A DNA stretch of 64,000 nt from Candidatus Bathyarchaeia archaeon. Its GTDB lineage: Archaea > Thermoproteota > Bathyarchaeia > 40CM-2-53-6 > CALIRQ01. Positions 34,465 to 44,243 of the stretch are shown one piece after another (position 1 is the first letter of the stretch; each line of letters opens with the position of its first letter). The stretch spans positions 1 through 64,000 of the forward strand of contig JAWBRV010000005.1 of assembly GCA_038843675.1 (NCBI GenBank). Direction: 5' to 3'. A model generated the notes under the pieces. That model saw only the letters and a program-made list of their open reading frames with translations, was not told the DNA's origin and searched no databases. Both the position numbers and the translations under genes were made by a program.

Positions 34465-35199
34465 TCAAGGGCCCCGCAGCCGCGCCAACGCTCCGATGCC
34501 ATTTGAGCCATGATTTGCTGGCTTATCGGTAACCCTAACCTCATCCAAGATCAAGACCAACCCGCCGGATCCGTCCCTTTGGATATGGCTCCTCTCTACG
34601 ATCAGCCCCCTCCTGAAGAAGGGAGCATCTAGGACGAACGTCTCGAACTCTCCCCCTTCACCGGCCGGGTTTATCCCATATATTTCCCATAACCTCATCA
34701 TCTCTCTTATGAATTTCTCATCGATCCTCCTGCCTATGAAATCCTCCAATCCCATCGCGAAGACCCCTGTGACGATTGCATGGAAGCCCCTCCCCAAGGC
34801 CTCCTCCAGTAGCCCGATCGGATCCCTCCCCCATAAGGGGTTGACGCACTCGATCCTCAACTCGGCGCAAACCCTGCCGATCCTCGAGGCCTGATAGGTT
34901 GAGGAGATGGCGCCCGTGAAGACACAATCGATCCCATATAATTCGATGCCCTCCTTAATGGCTCCTTTCAAATCCGCCAGCTCCGCCTCCTTCTCCCCCT
35001 CGGTTCGCCTCATGATTATCGGCAGGCCTATCGCCTCAGCCTGCTTGCCCGCTAAGATGATGTTCGGTGTATGGAACATATAGCTCGCGGGGTTCTCCGG
35101 GAGCATCGTGATTAGACATTTGACGTCGGCGGATCCCATGGCGTAATATAGGGCCAAGCAGGAATCCTTCCCCCCGGAGAACAGGACCGCGGCCCTCAT
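34465..35199 (-). CDS. dph6: Diphthine--ammonia ligase (Dph6 family)
   Basis: 244 residues. FSGGKDSCLALYYA is the PP-loop, YGIDCVFTGAISSTYQASRI and NPAGEGGEFETFVLDAP are characteristic of the ATPase family TIGR00289/00290. It amidates diphthine on elongation factor 2 with ATP and ammonia, the last step of diphthamide synthesis. Located one base from the radical SAM gene. Confidence 0.88.
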   Translation of the reverse strand: MRAAVLFSGGKDSCLALYYAMGSADVKCLITMLPENPASYMFHTPNIILAGKQAEAIGLPIIMRRTEGEKEAELADLKGAIKEGIELYGIDCVFTGAISSTYQASRIGRVCAELRIECVNPLWGRDPIGLLEEALGRGFHAIVTGVFAMGLEDFIGRRIDEKFIREMMRLWEIYGINPAGEGGEFETFVLDAPFFRRGLIVERSHIQRDGSGGLVLILDEVRVTDKPANHGSNGIGALARLRGP

Positions 35200-35318
35200 G
35201 CTCTATTCCCGATCCGGATCGATTAGATGGGTCTTAAAAAGGGTTCGCGGCCGCCCGTTGCCGGAAGGGCCGTATGTCCCCATGGGCGGCGCCGGGCGGG
35301 GGCTGCGGGCATCCCGCC

Positions 35319-35792
35319 TCAGCCTAGGTCGGCCAATAAATCCCCAACGCCATGGGCCACTAGGATGACGAAGATTGCGATTGCCAAATGCTCCGCGACC
35401 GCCTTATGCGGCTTCACGCCCCGCTGCCTCGAGATATGATAGCTGAATATGGCGATCAGGGATAGCCCCCACATCACACTAACGGCGGTCGCAATCGATA
35501 GTGGAAGCAATAGGACCGGGGTTATGAAGGTCGATGCGAAGATGAACTTGGATAGGAAGGTGGCCGCGGTTGATTCCCACACCTCCCTCTCCGTATGCTC
35601 GCCCTCGGATTCCTCGGACAAGTGGATCCCGAGGGCATCCGAAAGAGCATCGGATATCGCTATCACGAGTATTCCGCTTATGACCGCGAGGGTCGAATGG
35701 GTGCTGGAGTGCAAGCCAACGATGAGGCCCAAGGTCGTTATTATGCCGGACATCAGCCCGAAGCTGAAGCCCTTCATCATTGGGAGCCTCAT
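35319..35792 (-). CDS. VIT1/CCC1-like membrane protein
   Basis: 157 residues with four to five helices. FSFGLMSGIITTLGLIVGL and VISGILVIAISDALSDALGIHLSEESE correspond to the first helices and metal-binding loop of the VIT/CCC1 iron-manganese transporters. It is shorter than the usual 230 residues. Export of Fe or Mn to the outside is a reasonable guess. Confidence 0.78.
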   Translation of the reverse strand: MRLPMMKGFSFGLMSGIITTLGLIVGLHSSTHSTLAVISGILVIAISDALSDALGIHLSEESEGEHTEREVWESTAATFLSKFIFASTFITPVLLLPLSIATAVSVMWGLSLIAIFSYHISRQRGVKPHKAVAEHLAIAIFVILVAHGVGDLLADLG

Positions 35793-35938
35793 ATCGATCG
35801 ATTGATAATGCGCATCCCTTGGGATAAGGCTTTGGGATCGGCGATCTGCATAGGCCCATAGGGCCGATGAGCCCGAACGGGGCCGGAACGGTTAAATTTG
35901 GACCCGGGGATTAGGCACTCTTGAGCGGGGATTTCGGG

Positions 35939-36904
35939 ATGACACTCCAGGAGATAAAAGCTGAGGATTTGAACCCCAAGGAATTCATAGAGCAGAAGGT
36001 TCGGGAGATTTCCTCGATCGTTGGAAACGACCTAGCCATAAACGCCTTATCGGGCGGCGTCGATTCATCCGTCGTCACCATACTAGGGCATATGGCCTTG
36101 GGCGATAGGCTCAGGACGTACTTCGTAGAAAACGGATTGATGAGGGAGGGCGAGGCCGAGAGGGTCGTCTCAATCTTCGAGCGGCTTGGGATACGCGTCG
36201 AGGTGATCGATGCGAAGGAGCGCTTCTTCGAGGCCCTCAGGGGATTGAGGGATCCGGAGGAGAAGAGGGAGGCCATAACTAGGACCTTCTATAGGGATGT
36301 ATTCGGCGATTTGGTAAGGAGGAGCGGCATAAGGTATCTCCTTCAGGGGACCAATTATACGGATGTGGAGGAAACGGTCGCCGGCATCAAGAGGCAGCAT
36401 AACGTCCTCGAGCAGCTGGGGATCGATGCGGAGCGGAGGTATGGCTACAGGATCATAGAGCCCCTGATCCAGCTCAGGAAGCCCGCGATAAGGAAGTTGG
36501 CGAGGACCTTGGGCCTGCCGGAGGAGATTTGGGGGAGGCCCCCATTCCCGGGCCCAGCCTTGGCGGCGAGGATCATAGGGGAGGTAACGCCGGAGAGGGT
36601 GGAGATCGTCAGGAAGGCCACCAAGATCGTCGAGGAGGAGCTATCCGGCGCGAGGCCGTTCCAATGTCTCGCGATCCTACATGAGGACAAGGTAACGGGC
36701 GTGAGGGAGGGGAGGAGGGAGTATGGGTGGCAGATAGAGGTGAGGTGTTGGGATAGCGAGGACGCGACGACCGCCTCCCCAACGAAACTTCCCTATGAAA
36801 CTCTATTCGGACTGGCCGAGAGGATCACGAGGGAGGTCCCCGGCGTGGTCAGCGTTACCTATAACATAGCCAAGAAGCCCCCATCAACGATCGAAGCCGT
36901 TTGA
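35939..36904 (+). CDS. guaAB: GMP synthase, ATP-pyrophosphatase subunit B
   Basis: 321 residues. NALSGGVDSSVVTILGH is the PP-loop; FVENGLMREGEAERV, LLQGTNYTDVEETV, RPPFPGPALAARIIGE and SVTYNIAKKPPSTIEAV are the GuaA C-terminal marks. The glutaminase is a separate protein in archaea and is not in the window. ATG 35939 gives the family-like N-terminus; TTG 35921 is an alternative. It converts XMP to GMP. Confidence 0.93.
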   Translation: MTLQEIKAEDLNPKEFIEQKVREISSIVGNDLAINALSGGVDSSVVTILGHMALGDRLRTYFVENGLMREGEAERVVSIFERLGIRVEVIDAKERFFEALRGLRDPEEKREAITRTFYRDVFGDLVRRSGIRYLLQGTNYTDVEETVAGIKRQHNVLEQLGIDAERRYGYRIIEPLIQLRKPAIRKLARTLGLPEEIWGRPPFPGPALAARIIGEVTPERVEIVRKATKIVEEELSGARPFQCLAILHEDKVTGVREGRREYGWQIEVRCWDSEDATTASPTKLPYETLFGLAERITREVPGVVSVTYNIAKKPPSTIEAV

Positions 36905-37249
36905 TGCTCTTGGAACGCTCCGATGGCTTGAGAAACGCTTTTTTCAAAGGATCATCCGGATTGATTTCGAGATGCAGCCCGGCCCGACCTATTGGCCCCA
37001 ATGAAGGGCGAAAGGGCCCGCTTGATCGAGTTCCTGAAATCCAAGCTCGGCGGGTGGAGTCGAGCGAGGAGCTATTGAGGCTGGACTGTGGATCGAAGGA
37101 GGCTAGGCTTGAAGAAGTTCTTCCACCAAAGGTCGATCTCCGAGGAATATAAGGTCCTTACCTCCAAGGGCGTTCTGAAGATCGTTTAGGGCGAGGGAGC
37201 GCGAAAGGGAGGGCTGGGAGCGGAGGGGCTTGCCCCCGCCGCCATCCAT
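36905..37249 (+). other. Gene-poor gap with a possible interrupted small gene
   Basis: ATG 37001 reads MKGERARLIEFLKSKLGG and stops at TGA 37076; the same frame goes on with WTVDRRRLGLKKFFHQRS and EEYKVLTSKGVLKIV to TAG 37187. Another frame gives VESSEELLRLDCGSKEARLEEVL in between. It may be a decayed small protein gene, perhaps with one or two shifts. I recognise no family. Confidence 0.3.
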
Positions 37250-37681
37250 TCATCCCCTAACTCTTCTCCTCATGAGGGCCCTCGAGGATCCCCGAACCCC
37301 CTCTGCCACCTCGAGCTTCAACTCTTCGCCCGCTCCATCAAACGCCTTGACGTCGACCTCGGAGCGATAGGGATATGCGGCTATGATCATGACGATTCCG
37401 TAGAAATGGTTCAGGTCCTCCGCGGAGGGCTCCGGGATGCCCGAGGGATGCGTATGGAAGAGGCCTATGATGGAGGGATCGAATGGAACGGCGTAGGGGT
37501 TGAAATCCGAGAAGCCGAGGCCATGGATGGCCAGCGGCGGGACCACGACCTCCTCTATCGTTATCGAATCGCCCTCCACCCTGCCCCTGAGCAGCAATAT
37601 GGCCTCCTTGGGATGGATATCCCTAGAATAGGCTAGGATCCCCTCCAGAAGATCCCTCTTGAGCGAAATCCTCCTTGTCAT
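37250..37681 (-). CDS. JAMM/MPN-domain metalloprotease
   Basis: 143 residues from ATG 37681; the longer frame to 38248 is a shadow. KEAILLLRG supplies the Glu, and LFHTHPSGIPEPSAEDLNHF is the JAMM zinc motif (HxHPxG, Ser, Asp). Archaeal JAMM proteases remove small ubiquitin-like modifiers (SAMPs) or desulfurate proteins. No partner E1-like or SAMP gene is adjacent. Confidence 0.88.
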   Translation of the reverse strand: MTRRISLKRDLLEGILAYSRDIHPKEAILLLRGRVEGDSITIEEVVVPPLAIHGLGFSDFNPYAVPFDPSIIGLFHTHPSGIPEPSAEDLNHFYGIVMIIAAYPYRSEVDVKAFDGAGEELKLEVAEGVRGSSRALMRRRVRG

Positions 37682-37776
37682 CGCGCCTCGCCGAGGGGAT
37701 GAGGCCCCGGCCCGCCCTCCATGGGATTCCATAATTAGGATTCCGAACGATGGGTTAAGATCGGCCATTCCTTGAT

Positions 37777-38883
37777 CTAAACGACCCAATCCATCCTCGG
37801 CCTGATGCCCACAATCCCCACAGCGGCCCAAAACGCCAAAACGAGCAGCGAGATCGGCTGATAAATGAATAGGAATAAGGCGAACTCGATCGGGTTGAAA
37901 TCGAATCCAAGCTTCTTTGATATGGCGAAGAAGGCTATTGAGAGGATTGCATAGCTGGAGACCATTGCCAAGAGCGCTCGGGCCAATAGGGATGCGAGGA
38001 ATGGGGGGAAATCGAGGGGGGATGTGAGCCCGGTGCTCATTGCGAGGATCAACAACTCGACAACCGGGTCTGGCCATCGATCCGAGAGGATATGGGCAAA
38101 TAGGGCGTAGGCCGCCAAGGGCATCGCTATCGAAAGGCCGGCGAGGAGCATCCGCGGATAGGCGATGGCATACTTCAGCAGGTCCTTGGCATTCGCCTTG
38201 ATCCATTCGCCCAAGCCGACACCCCAGCGCCTCCTTTGCCCCCACCATTCGCTAAAATTTGCCGGCGCCCCGGTCTTAACGGATATTGAGCTGATGTGCT
38301 TGAACTTGGCCCCGACCCTCATGGCTCTGGTGCATAACTCGAAGTCCTCGGATATGGCCCTCGCGAAGCCGCCGAGCCGTTCCAAAGTTCCCCTCCTTAT
38401 CGCGAAGGCAGCGCCGTTAATGGCGGGGCAACCGCCGGCCAATACGGAGAAAGCTTGGCTAATGGCGGCAGCCTCCAGATACTCATACCTTACCATCCTT
38501 TGGAGGAGCGCCTCATCGAATACATCCTTCTTTATCTCGAGCAAATCGATGCCCTCCATGGCCTTCGCCACCTTGCCCAAGATCTCGCCCTCCGGGACGA
38601 GGACGTCCGCGTCCAAGAAGAGCAATATCTCTCCCTTGGCCATCGGGATCGCCCTATTGAGGGATTCAGCCTTACCGAGCCTCCGCTCGTTCAGGAGGAA
38701 CCTTACCCCCCTTGGCTCAAACCTGAGGCGAGCGGCCTCGGTCAGTTCGTTCGGATCGTCAACGACCACGATAAACTCCTTGGGCCGGAAGGGATCCGAG
38801 AGGAGCCTCTCCAAGGTGAGATCCAAGATCGGGGACCATCCCTTGACCGGGATTATGATGCTCACCCACTCGGCCCCATCCAT
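37777..38883 (-). CDS. Membrane glycosyltransferase family 2
   Basis: The TATA box (CTATTTATAG, about 38918-38927, minus) lies after ATG 38934, so ATG 38883 (MDGAEWVSIIIPVKG) is the better start, giving an almost leaderless transcript. VSIIIPVKGWSP, FLDADVLVP (DxD), ISEDFELCTRAMR and QRRRWGVG are GT2 motifs; four to five helices follow. It likely transfers sugar from an NDP or dolichol-bound donor at the membrane, as for surface glycans. Confidence 0.88.
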   Translation of the reverse strand: MDGAEWVSIIIPVKGWSPILDLTLERLLSDPFRPKEFIVVVDDPNELTEAARLRFEPRGVRFLLNERRLGKAESLNRAIPMAKGEILLFLDADVLVPEGEILGKVAKAMEGIDLLEIKKDVFDEALLQRMVRYEYLEAAAISQAFSVLAGGCPAINGAAFAIRRGTLERLGGFARAISEDFELCTRAMRVGAKFKHISSISVKTGAPANFSEWWGQRRRWGVGLGEWIKANAKDLLKYAIAYPRMLLAGLSIAMPLAAYALFAHILSDRWPDPVVELLILAMSTGLTSPLDFPPFLASLLARALLAMVSSYAILSIAFFAISKKLGFDFNPIEFALFLFIYQPISLLVLAFWAAVGIVGIRPRMDWVV

Positions 38884-39071
38884 GGCCCAGCACCCCCTCA
38901 GGTCGGACCTTGGAACCCTATAAATAGCTTTCATACGTCGTCGGAACGAGCTCCGCAGCGGCGCAAGCCGGGGCCCCTCTTGATGAGCAGGGGCTAGCCG
39001 CTGCTCCCAAGGGAGGCGGGCTTATGGAATGAAATAAAAGGGGCCATGGGGTATCTGAAGGGGATTTGGCG

Positions 39072-40286
39072 ATGGGCCTTCAGGGCATATGGGATCGCAA
39101 TCGCGGCCTCCTGACCCTCATGGCCGGAATGACGGCCGTATTTGCCTTCAATATCTGGGAGCATATGCCCCTCATAGTTCCGAACCATTATACTGACGTT
39201 GCATCCGTTTTTTGGAGGGATGGGATAGGCCGAGGACCCCACCTCCTCCCCTATAGGGATTTCACGTTCGAATACCCAGTCCTAGTGGGCCTCTTGGTAT
39301 GGATATGCTCCTATTTGGGGCGATTGGCGGGGGATTTCTCCGTAGCCATGAACTACTATGTCCTAGCCATGGATATGTTCCTTTACGCGTTCACGGCCGG
39401 AGCCCTCGTAGCCCTTCATAGGCTATGTAAGCTGACGGGCGTTGGCGAGGATAGGATTTGGAAGGCATTCTTGATTATGCCCTCCTTCCTCATGTTCCCC
39501 GTATACAATTGGGATATGATAGCCGTCTGCCTCGCCCTTTGGGCGATTTACTTCCTCATTTCCGGGAGGCCATCCCTCTCCGCGATCAGCCTAGGCCTTG
39601 GGATGGCTGGGAAGCTCTATCCCGCCGTCCTGTTGCCGGCCTTGGCGCTCGAGGAATCCACTTGGGGCCGGAGGATCGGGTACGCGGCCTTGGCATTGAT
39701 CTCCTTTCTGATCCCGAACCTCCCGTTCATGGTCATGAACTTCAACGGATGGATGAGTACTTGGACTTATCATTACGATTGGGGCATCGAGGACTCTTGG
39801 CTGATCTACGTATTCCATCAATTCGACAAGAACGCCAAATATGCGGCATTGGCCGTTATGGCTTATTTGGTCTACAAGGGCTTGATCGAGACCGCGAAGA
39901 GGCCCTATCCCTCGAGGGCGGCTAGGGTGATAGAGCGGTCGTTCCTGATGGCCTCCGCTTGGTTATTGGGCTCCTACGTGGTAACGCCACAAATGGCGCT
40001 CTTCCTCCTCCCCTTCTTCACCCTCATGCCCCACCTCCCGCTTCCAATCGCCTATTTGGGCGATGTCTTCAACGCACTCATCATAGTCTTTTGGTTCACG
40101 TTGCAGGGATGGAAGATCGATCCATTGGCGCCGACCAGCATAACTCAGATATTCTCGCTCCTTAGGCAAGCGGTTTGGTTCTCCCTATTCCTCTACGCCC
40201 TCTTCCCGGATCGCTTCATGGCGGCCCTCAGCGGGCTCTTCGAGAGGATCCGCCTCGAACCTGCTCAGGGGCGCGCCCGAGGATAG
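39072..40286 (+). CDS. GT87-like integral membrane glycosyltransferase
   Basis: About 404 residues, ten or so helices. PNHYTDVASVFWRDG and PYRDFTFEYPVLVGLL put an acidic residue in the first outer loop, and LGMAGKLYPAVLLPAL contains the GKxYP motif of the GT87/DUF2029 polyprenol-dependent mannosyltransferases. ATG 39072 was preferred to TTG 39066. The end overlaps the convergent aldolase gene by 59 bases. Probably adds mannose-like sugars on the outer face. Confidence 0.75.
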   Translation: MGLQGIWDRNRGLLTLMAGMTAVFAFNIWEHMPLIVPNHYTDVASVFWRDGIGRGPHLLPYRDFTFEYPVLVGLLVWICSYLGRLAGDFSVAMNYYVLAMDMFLYAFTAGALVALHRLCKLTGVGEDRIWKAFLIMPSFLMFPVYNWDMIAVCLALWAIYFLISGRPSLSAISLGLGMAGKLYPAVLLPALALEESTWGRRIGYAALALISFLIPNLPFMVMNFNGWMSTWTYHYDWGIEDSWLIYVFHQFDKNAKYAALAVMAYLVYKGLIETAKRPYPSRAARVIERSFLMASAWLLGSYVVTPQMALFLLPFFTLMPHLPLPIAYLGDVFNALIIVFWFTLQGWKIDPLAPTSITQIFSLLRQAVWFSLFLYALFPDRFMAALSGLFERIRLEPAQGRARG

Positions 40287-40866
40287 CGGCGCCCAAGGTA
40301 GCCCGGGCCGTTTCCTCAATGAGCTCCATCGAGAAAAAGGCCTCCTTGAGGCTTTTGCCTATGGCCACGGCTCCGTGGCCGCTCAAGAGGATCCCTATGC
40401 CATGGGCCCTGAGCTCCGCCGATTTCCGCTTGGCCATCTCTCCCACGGCCTCGGCGAGCTCCTCCGTCCCGAATCGGATGCGCGGTATAATGGGGACTTC
40501 GCCAAGGTACCATTCGCTCTGCTCCGTTACGGGCTTGAGGGGGATCATTGCCACGGCGAAGGCTAGGGCGGCCGGGGGATGGGCGTGGATTATCCCTCCA
40601 GCCTCCGGGAGGACCCTATATATGGCGGCATGCATCCTCGCCTCTGAAGAGGGCCTATGGGAACCTCTGAGGAGCTCCCCCTTCATATCCACGACCACGA
40701 GGTCCTCCGCCCCCACCTCGCCCATGGAGAACCCGGAGGGCTTTATTATGAACTCCCGCTCCGAGAGCCTAGCGCTCGCGTTGCCGCCGGATGCAGACGT
40801 TAGGCCCCTCTCGTAGACCCTTCGGCATATTGACGCAACCTCCTCCCTGAGCGCCCATTCATCCAA
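40228..40866 (-). CDS. Class II aldolase (fuculose-phosphate aldolase-like)
   Basis: 212 residues. LTSASGGNASARL binds substrate phosphate, IKPSGFSMGEV follows, and IIHAHPPAALAFA and LLSGHGAVAIGKSLKEAFF supply the zinc His residues; Glu lies at PSSEARMH. It cleaves a sugar phosphate to dihydroxyacetone phosphate and an aldehyde. Which sugar is unclear; archaeal relatives act on fuculose, rhamnulose or methylthioribulose phosphates. Confidence 0.87.
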   Translation of the reverse strand: MDEWALREEVASICRRVYERGLTSASGGNASARLSEREFIIKPSGFSMGEVGAEDLVVVDMKGELLRGSHRPSSEARMHAAIYRVLPEAGGIIHAHPPAALAFAVAMIPLKPVTEQSEWYLGEVPIIPRIRFGTEELAEAVGEMAKRKSAELRAHGIGILLSGHGAVAIGKSLKEAFFSMELIEETARATLGAAILGRAPEQVRGGSSRRAR

Positions 40867-40902
40867 GGCTCGATCGAATCCGGCCTTATGCCCATTCGAT
40901 TT

Positions 40903-42138
40903 TTAACGCATACGGTCCAGCATCGAGGTTAAATGCTCAACCGCGGCGTTCGCCACATAGGCATCGTTTATGTGGGCATCCAACTCCACCAGCCTCACGC
41001 TCGGCGCCAATCGGCTCCTGAGGGCGCCCAAGAGGGCCCTATCCCCTTCCGGATCGTGGAGGCCCTCACCCGGCGAATCATACATGGAGAGGCCCCTCAA
41101 CGGGAAGAGCACGACCGCGGGCCCTTTGGCCCTATTAAGGATCGCGGCTATGGCATGGCCCAGCTTCTCCATCTCCTCCTTGGAGGCCCTAACGTGGACG
41201 AAGGCCGGGTTGAACCTGACGTAGCCTCTGCCCTTGAACCTCCTTGGGAGCCTGAACTCCCTCCCCGGCTCGACCCTCAGGGCTATGAAGTTCGCGCATC
41301 CGGGGGAGAGGAGGATCGGGATCCCCATCTCGGCCGCCAGCTTGAGCCTCCTGAGCCCCGACTCCCTGTGCACGCCACCGAACATCTCATCCCCGTAATC
41401 CTTCACGGTCATATCCAAGATCGCCTTGAAGGCCCCTCGCTCGAGCAACTCCTCCATGGCCTTCCCGCTTTTGAAGCCGGGCGCGAAGATGGCGACCTCA
41501 TACCCCTTCCTCTCAAGACCTTCCTTGGCGGCCATTACCGCTGGTGTCGTATGGCCGAACATTGTTGCCCCTATGAGCCCCCTCGGTTCCAAGGCCCCAG
41601 CGCCGCCCTTCATCATTCCCGCTAGCGCGCTGGCCGCGTTATCGAATATCCGCCTCGTCAGCGCGTTGAGCCCGGTTACGTCGGCAACCGAGTGATAAAG
41701 GACCAAGTCCTTGGTATCGGCCAAGGGCTCCGCCAATCCCATCGCCGGTGTTATCAGGACCTTCGCGATTCCGAGGGGAAGGGCCCTCATCCCCGAGCCG
41801 GCTACGATCGCTCCATCGGCTCCCCCGATCCCAATGGCCCCCGCGATCCGCCCGGATTCATAAAGTTTCGAACAAATCCTCTGAAGGCCAAGGGCCATCG
41901 CCTCAACCGCCTCGTGCCTATGCATCGCTCTGATCCGATCGATGCTCATCGATGCGGCCTCGGCGACCTCCCGGCTGGTTACGTCGGGCTTCGATACCTT
42001 GGGATCCCCCTTCATGCTCACGTCGATGACCACCACCCCGAGGCCCAAGCCCTCGAGCCTCCGCCTTATGTATTCGGCCTCCGCGCCCTTCGTATCCAAA
42101 GTCGCGATGAGGGCTACAGCCCTCTTAATAACCCCCAA
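40903..42138 (-). CDS. Tm-1-like (UPF0261) ATP-binding protein
   Basis: 411 residues. ALIATLDTKGAEAEYIRRRL is the family opening; IGIGGADGAIVAGSGMRALPLG, VTGLNALTRRIFDNAASALAGM and GATMFGHTTPAVMAAKEGLE are core motifs of the Tm-1 N-terminal ATP-binding domain. The C-terminus resembles TIM-barrel-like Tm-1 ends. The plant homologue binds a viral helicase; the archaeal role is unknown. The start is TTG 42138. Confidence 0.85.
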   Translation of the reverse strand: MGVIKRAVALIATLDTKGAEAEYIRRRLEGLGLGVVVIDVSMKGDPKVSKPDVTSREVAEAASMSIDRIRAMHRHEAVEAMALGLQRICSKLYESGRIAGAIGIGGADGAIVAGSGMRALPLGIAKVLITPAMGLAEPLADTKDLVLYHSVADVTGLNALTRRIFDNAASALAGMMKGGAGALEPRGLIGATMFGHTTPAVMAAKEGLERKGYEVAIFAPGFKSGKAMEELLERGAFKAILDMTVKDYGDEMFGGVHRESGLRRLKLAAEMGIPILLSPGCANFIALRVEPGREFRLPRRFKGRGYVRFNPAFVHVRASKEEMEKLGHAIAAILNRAKGPAVVLFPLRGLSMYDSPGEGLHDPEGDRALLGALRSRLAPSVRLVELDAHINDAYVANAAVEHLTSMLDRMR

Positions 42139-42231
42139 TTCGCCAAACCCCTCTCTTCGTTGTTAAGTTTTAAATAATTGGCGCCCCCGAATCCCAATCG
42201 CTTCCGAACGCCGGGGCAAGGCGGCTGAGCA

Positions 42232-42846
42232 TTGCGGAAGGAGGCTTGGGTCGCGCTATCCTTGGCCTTGATGGCGATCTCCTCAGCCGCAGGGATGGCC
42301 CGCATGGCCCATGCTGGATCGGATGATCTATTCGTGGAATGGGTTTGGTGCGATGGGGACCTCCTGCCCCCCGGGAGGACCTCCTCCGTTAACCTCACTA
42401 TCCGGAACCCTAGCGCGAATCCGATCAAGCTCCAATTCGTTGGCCTTCGCTTCGATTGGATGCCTCAAAACGCCTATGTTTACGGGGGCGGGAGCGAGCT
42501 CGAGGCCATCCTGCCCCCGAAGGGCTCCGTGAGATACGCGATTCCCTTCGAGATCCCGCCCGATGTTGTCCCGGGCTTCCACGAATGCTTGGCCATTGCC
42601 AAATATGAGGTCCTCGGAGAGGTGCGCTTCAGCATCTTCCGGCCCGATCGGGGGCTTTCCGTGCTTCGGGTAATAACCTTGACTGAAGTGGTCACTAAGA
42701 CGGAAACGATCATAGGAACGGGGGAGCAAGGGCATGGATACGCCGCATCGGCCCTGATTGGGCTAGCGATCCTAGCGGCCGTCTTGCTCTTGGCCAAGCT
42801 CCGGCTAAAGAGGAGGCCCAGCGGCGGCACCGCCGCTGGCGGATGA
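42232..42846 (+). CDS. Exported single-anchor membrane protein
   Basis: 204 residues from TTG 42232. A signal peptide (MARMAHAG), a beta-sandwich-like region (VNLTIRNPSANPIKLQFVGLRFDW), then TEVVTKTETII and a C-terminal helix (ALIGLAILAAVLLLA) with KLRLKRRPSGG. The domain looks like a COG1470/NEW3-type beta-sandwich. It overlaps the PMT-like gene by four bases. Function unknown. Confidence 0.7.
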   Translation: MRKEAWVALSLALMAISSAAGMARMAHAGSDDLFVEWVWCDGDLLPPGRTSSVNLTIRNPSANPIKLQFVGLRFDWMPQNAYVYGGGSELEAILPPKGSVRYAIPFEIPPDVVPGFHECLAIAKYEVLGEVRFSIFRPDRGLSVLRVITLTEVVTKTETIIGTGEQGHGYAASALIGLAILAAVLLLAKLRLKRRPSGGTAAGG

Positions 42847-42866
42847 GGGTGCTTGAGGAGGTGAGC

Positions 42867-44171
42867 ATGGGCATAAGGCTGGGGAACCCCTTGGCGTCGC
42901 TCCGGGCGGACTTCGATCCGGATGAGGACCCGTTCGATAGGGCGGTCGTTTACCTGCTCTTCATAGGCCTCGCGCTGAGGCTGTTGTGGCTCGACAGGCC
43001 CATCGGGTCCCTCATATTTGACGAAAAACGGCCCTGAGCCGTTCGTCAGAAATATTACGTGAACGTCGCCCGGATAATCTTGGGCCTGCCCCACGACCCA
43101 GACGTCTATCAGGGCGCGGCGCCGGGCCTAGATCCGAACTTGGAGCATCCGCCGCTCGCCAAGCTTATCATAGCCCTCTCCATGAGGCTGATCGGGGATA
43201 ACGCCTACGGTTATAGGTTGCCCAGCGTTGCCTTCGGCGTTGCCTCCATATTCCTCTTCTACCTAATCCTGAAGAGGTTATCCAGAAATTCCGCGATCGC
43301 GTTCTTGGGAACATTCGCGCTGAGCTTCGATAACCTATTCTTCGTCCATGGGAGGATCGCCACCTTGGACATCTCGATGCTGGCGTTCATGCTCATGGGC
43401 TTCTACCTCTACTTGATCGGGAGGCCTTACATGAGCGCCATCGCCATGGCGCTCAGCTCCCTTTGCAAGCTCGGCGGGATCTACGGGGCCTTGGTTATAA
43501 TGGCGTTCCACCTCTTCAGCGCCTATCTATCCTCGAGGAAGGAGGGCCGGGGGATGGATCTGATCCCCCTGCTCAAATGGATCGAGCGATACGCGCTGGT
43601 CTTCGCTCTCTCGTTCCTCATAGGTTTGGGCCTCTTGGATTGGTTCTGGACCAAATACAAGAACCCGATCGAGCACCTATCCTTTATACTCACCTATACT
43701 AGGGCCTTGACGAGGCCCGTTCCAACCGGGATAGAGAGCTATCCTTGGCAATGGCTCCTGAACGAGGTGAAGATACCGTATTTGACGGTGAACGTGAACA
43801 TATTGGAGAACGGCATTGTTAAGGAAACTAGGCAGGCGGTAGCGTTCGTGGGAGCCATGAACCCCTTCATAATATACCTTTGCATACCTTCCATGGCCTA
43901 TATGATCTATAAGGCCATCCACTCAGGCGATGGATATTCGCTCTTCATGGCGCTTTGGTTCTCGCTGACCTATCTCCCGTTCCTCCCCTTCTCCCTGATC
44001 TGGCATAGGATAATGTACATATTCTATTTCCTCCTAGCACTCCCGAGCGTATGCGGAGCGATTTCCTACGCGATATTGGATCAAAGGCCCCCGAAGATAG
44101 CCGTTTTTATTTACATGGCGGCAATCATCGCTGGCTTCTATCTTTTATTCCCATTTAAATCGATCCCGTGA
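42867..44171 (+). pseudogene. PMT-like (dolichyl-phosphate-mannose) glycosyltransferase interrupted by an in-frame TGA
   Basis: ATG 42867 follows GGAGGTGA; an ATG 24 bases earlier overlaps the preceding gene. DRAVVYLLFIGLALRLLWLDRP and IFDEK open a PMT/ArnT-type GT39 family protein. At 43029-43052 twenty-four extra bases, with stop TGA at 43035-43037, lie between IFDEK and YYVNVARIILGLP, which should be contiguous (FDExYY). The same frame then continues intact for about 370 residues with LEHPPLAKLIIALSMRLIG, and a cluster of later helices. The insert folds into a hairpin (TGACGAA/TTCGTCA, CGGC/GCCG). It may be a pseudogene or removed or read through at the RNA level. Confidence 0.75.
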
Positions 44172-44243
44172 TTTTTGCGCGCTTCTTGAGTTTAAACCTT
44201 ATCTAGCCTTTAAGCCCAAGCCCCCCTTGAAAGGGGAAAGCCC

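Noticed and set aside
37682-38248. Extended frame upstream of the JAMM gene
   Set aside because: It is antisense to the GT2 gene and has no relation to the MPN domain.
43035-43037. Selenocysteine or UGA reassignment at the PMT-like TGA
   Set aside because: Many genes here end with TGA, no Sec element was seen, and the residues around TGA do not belong to the protein family; the 24 bases look inserted.
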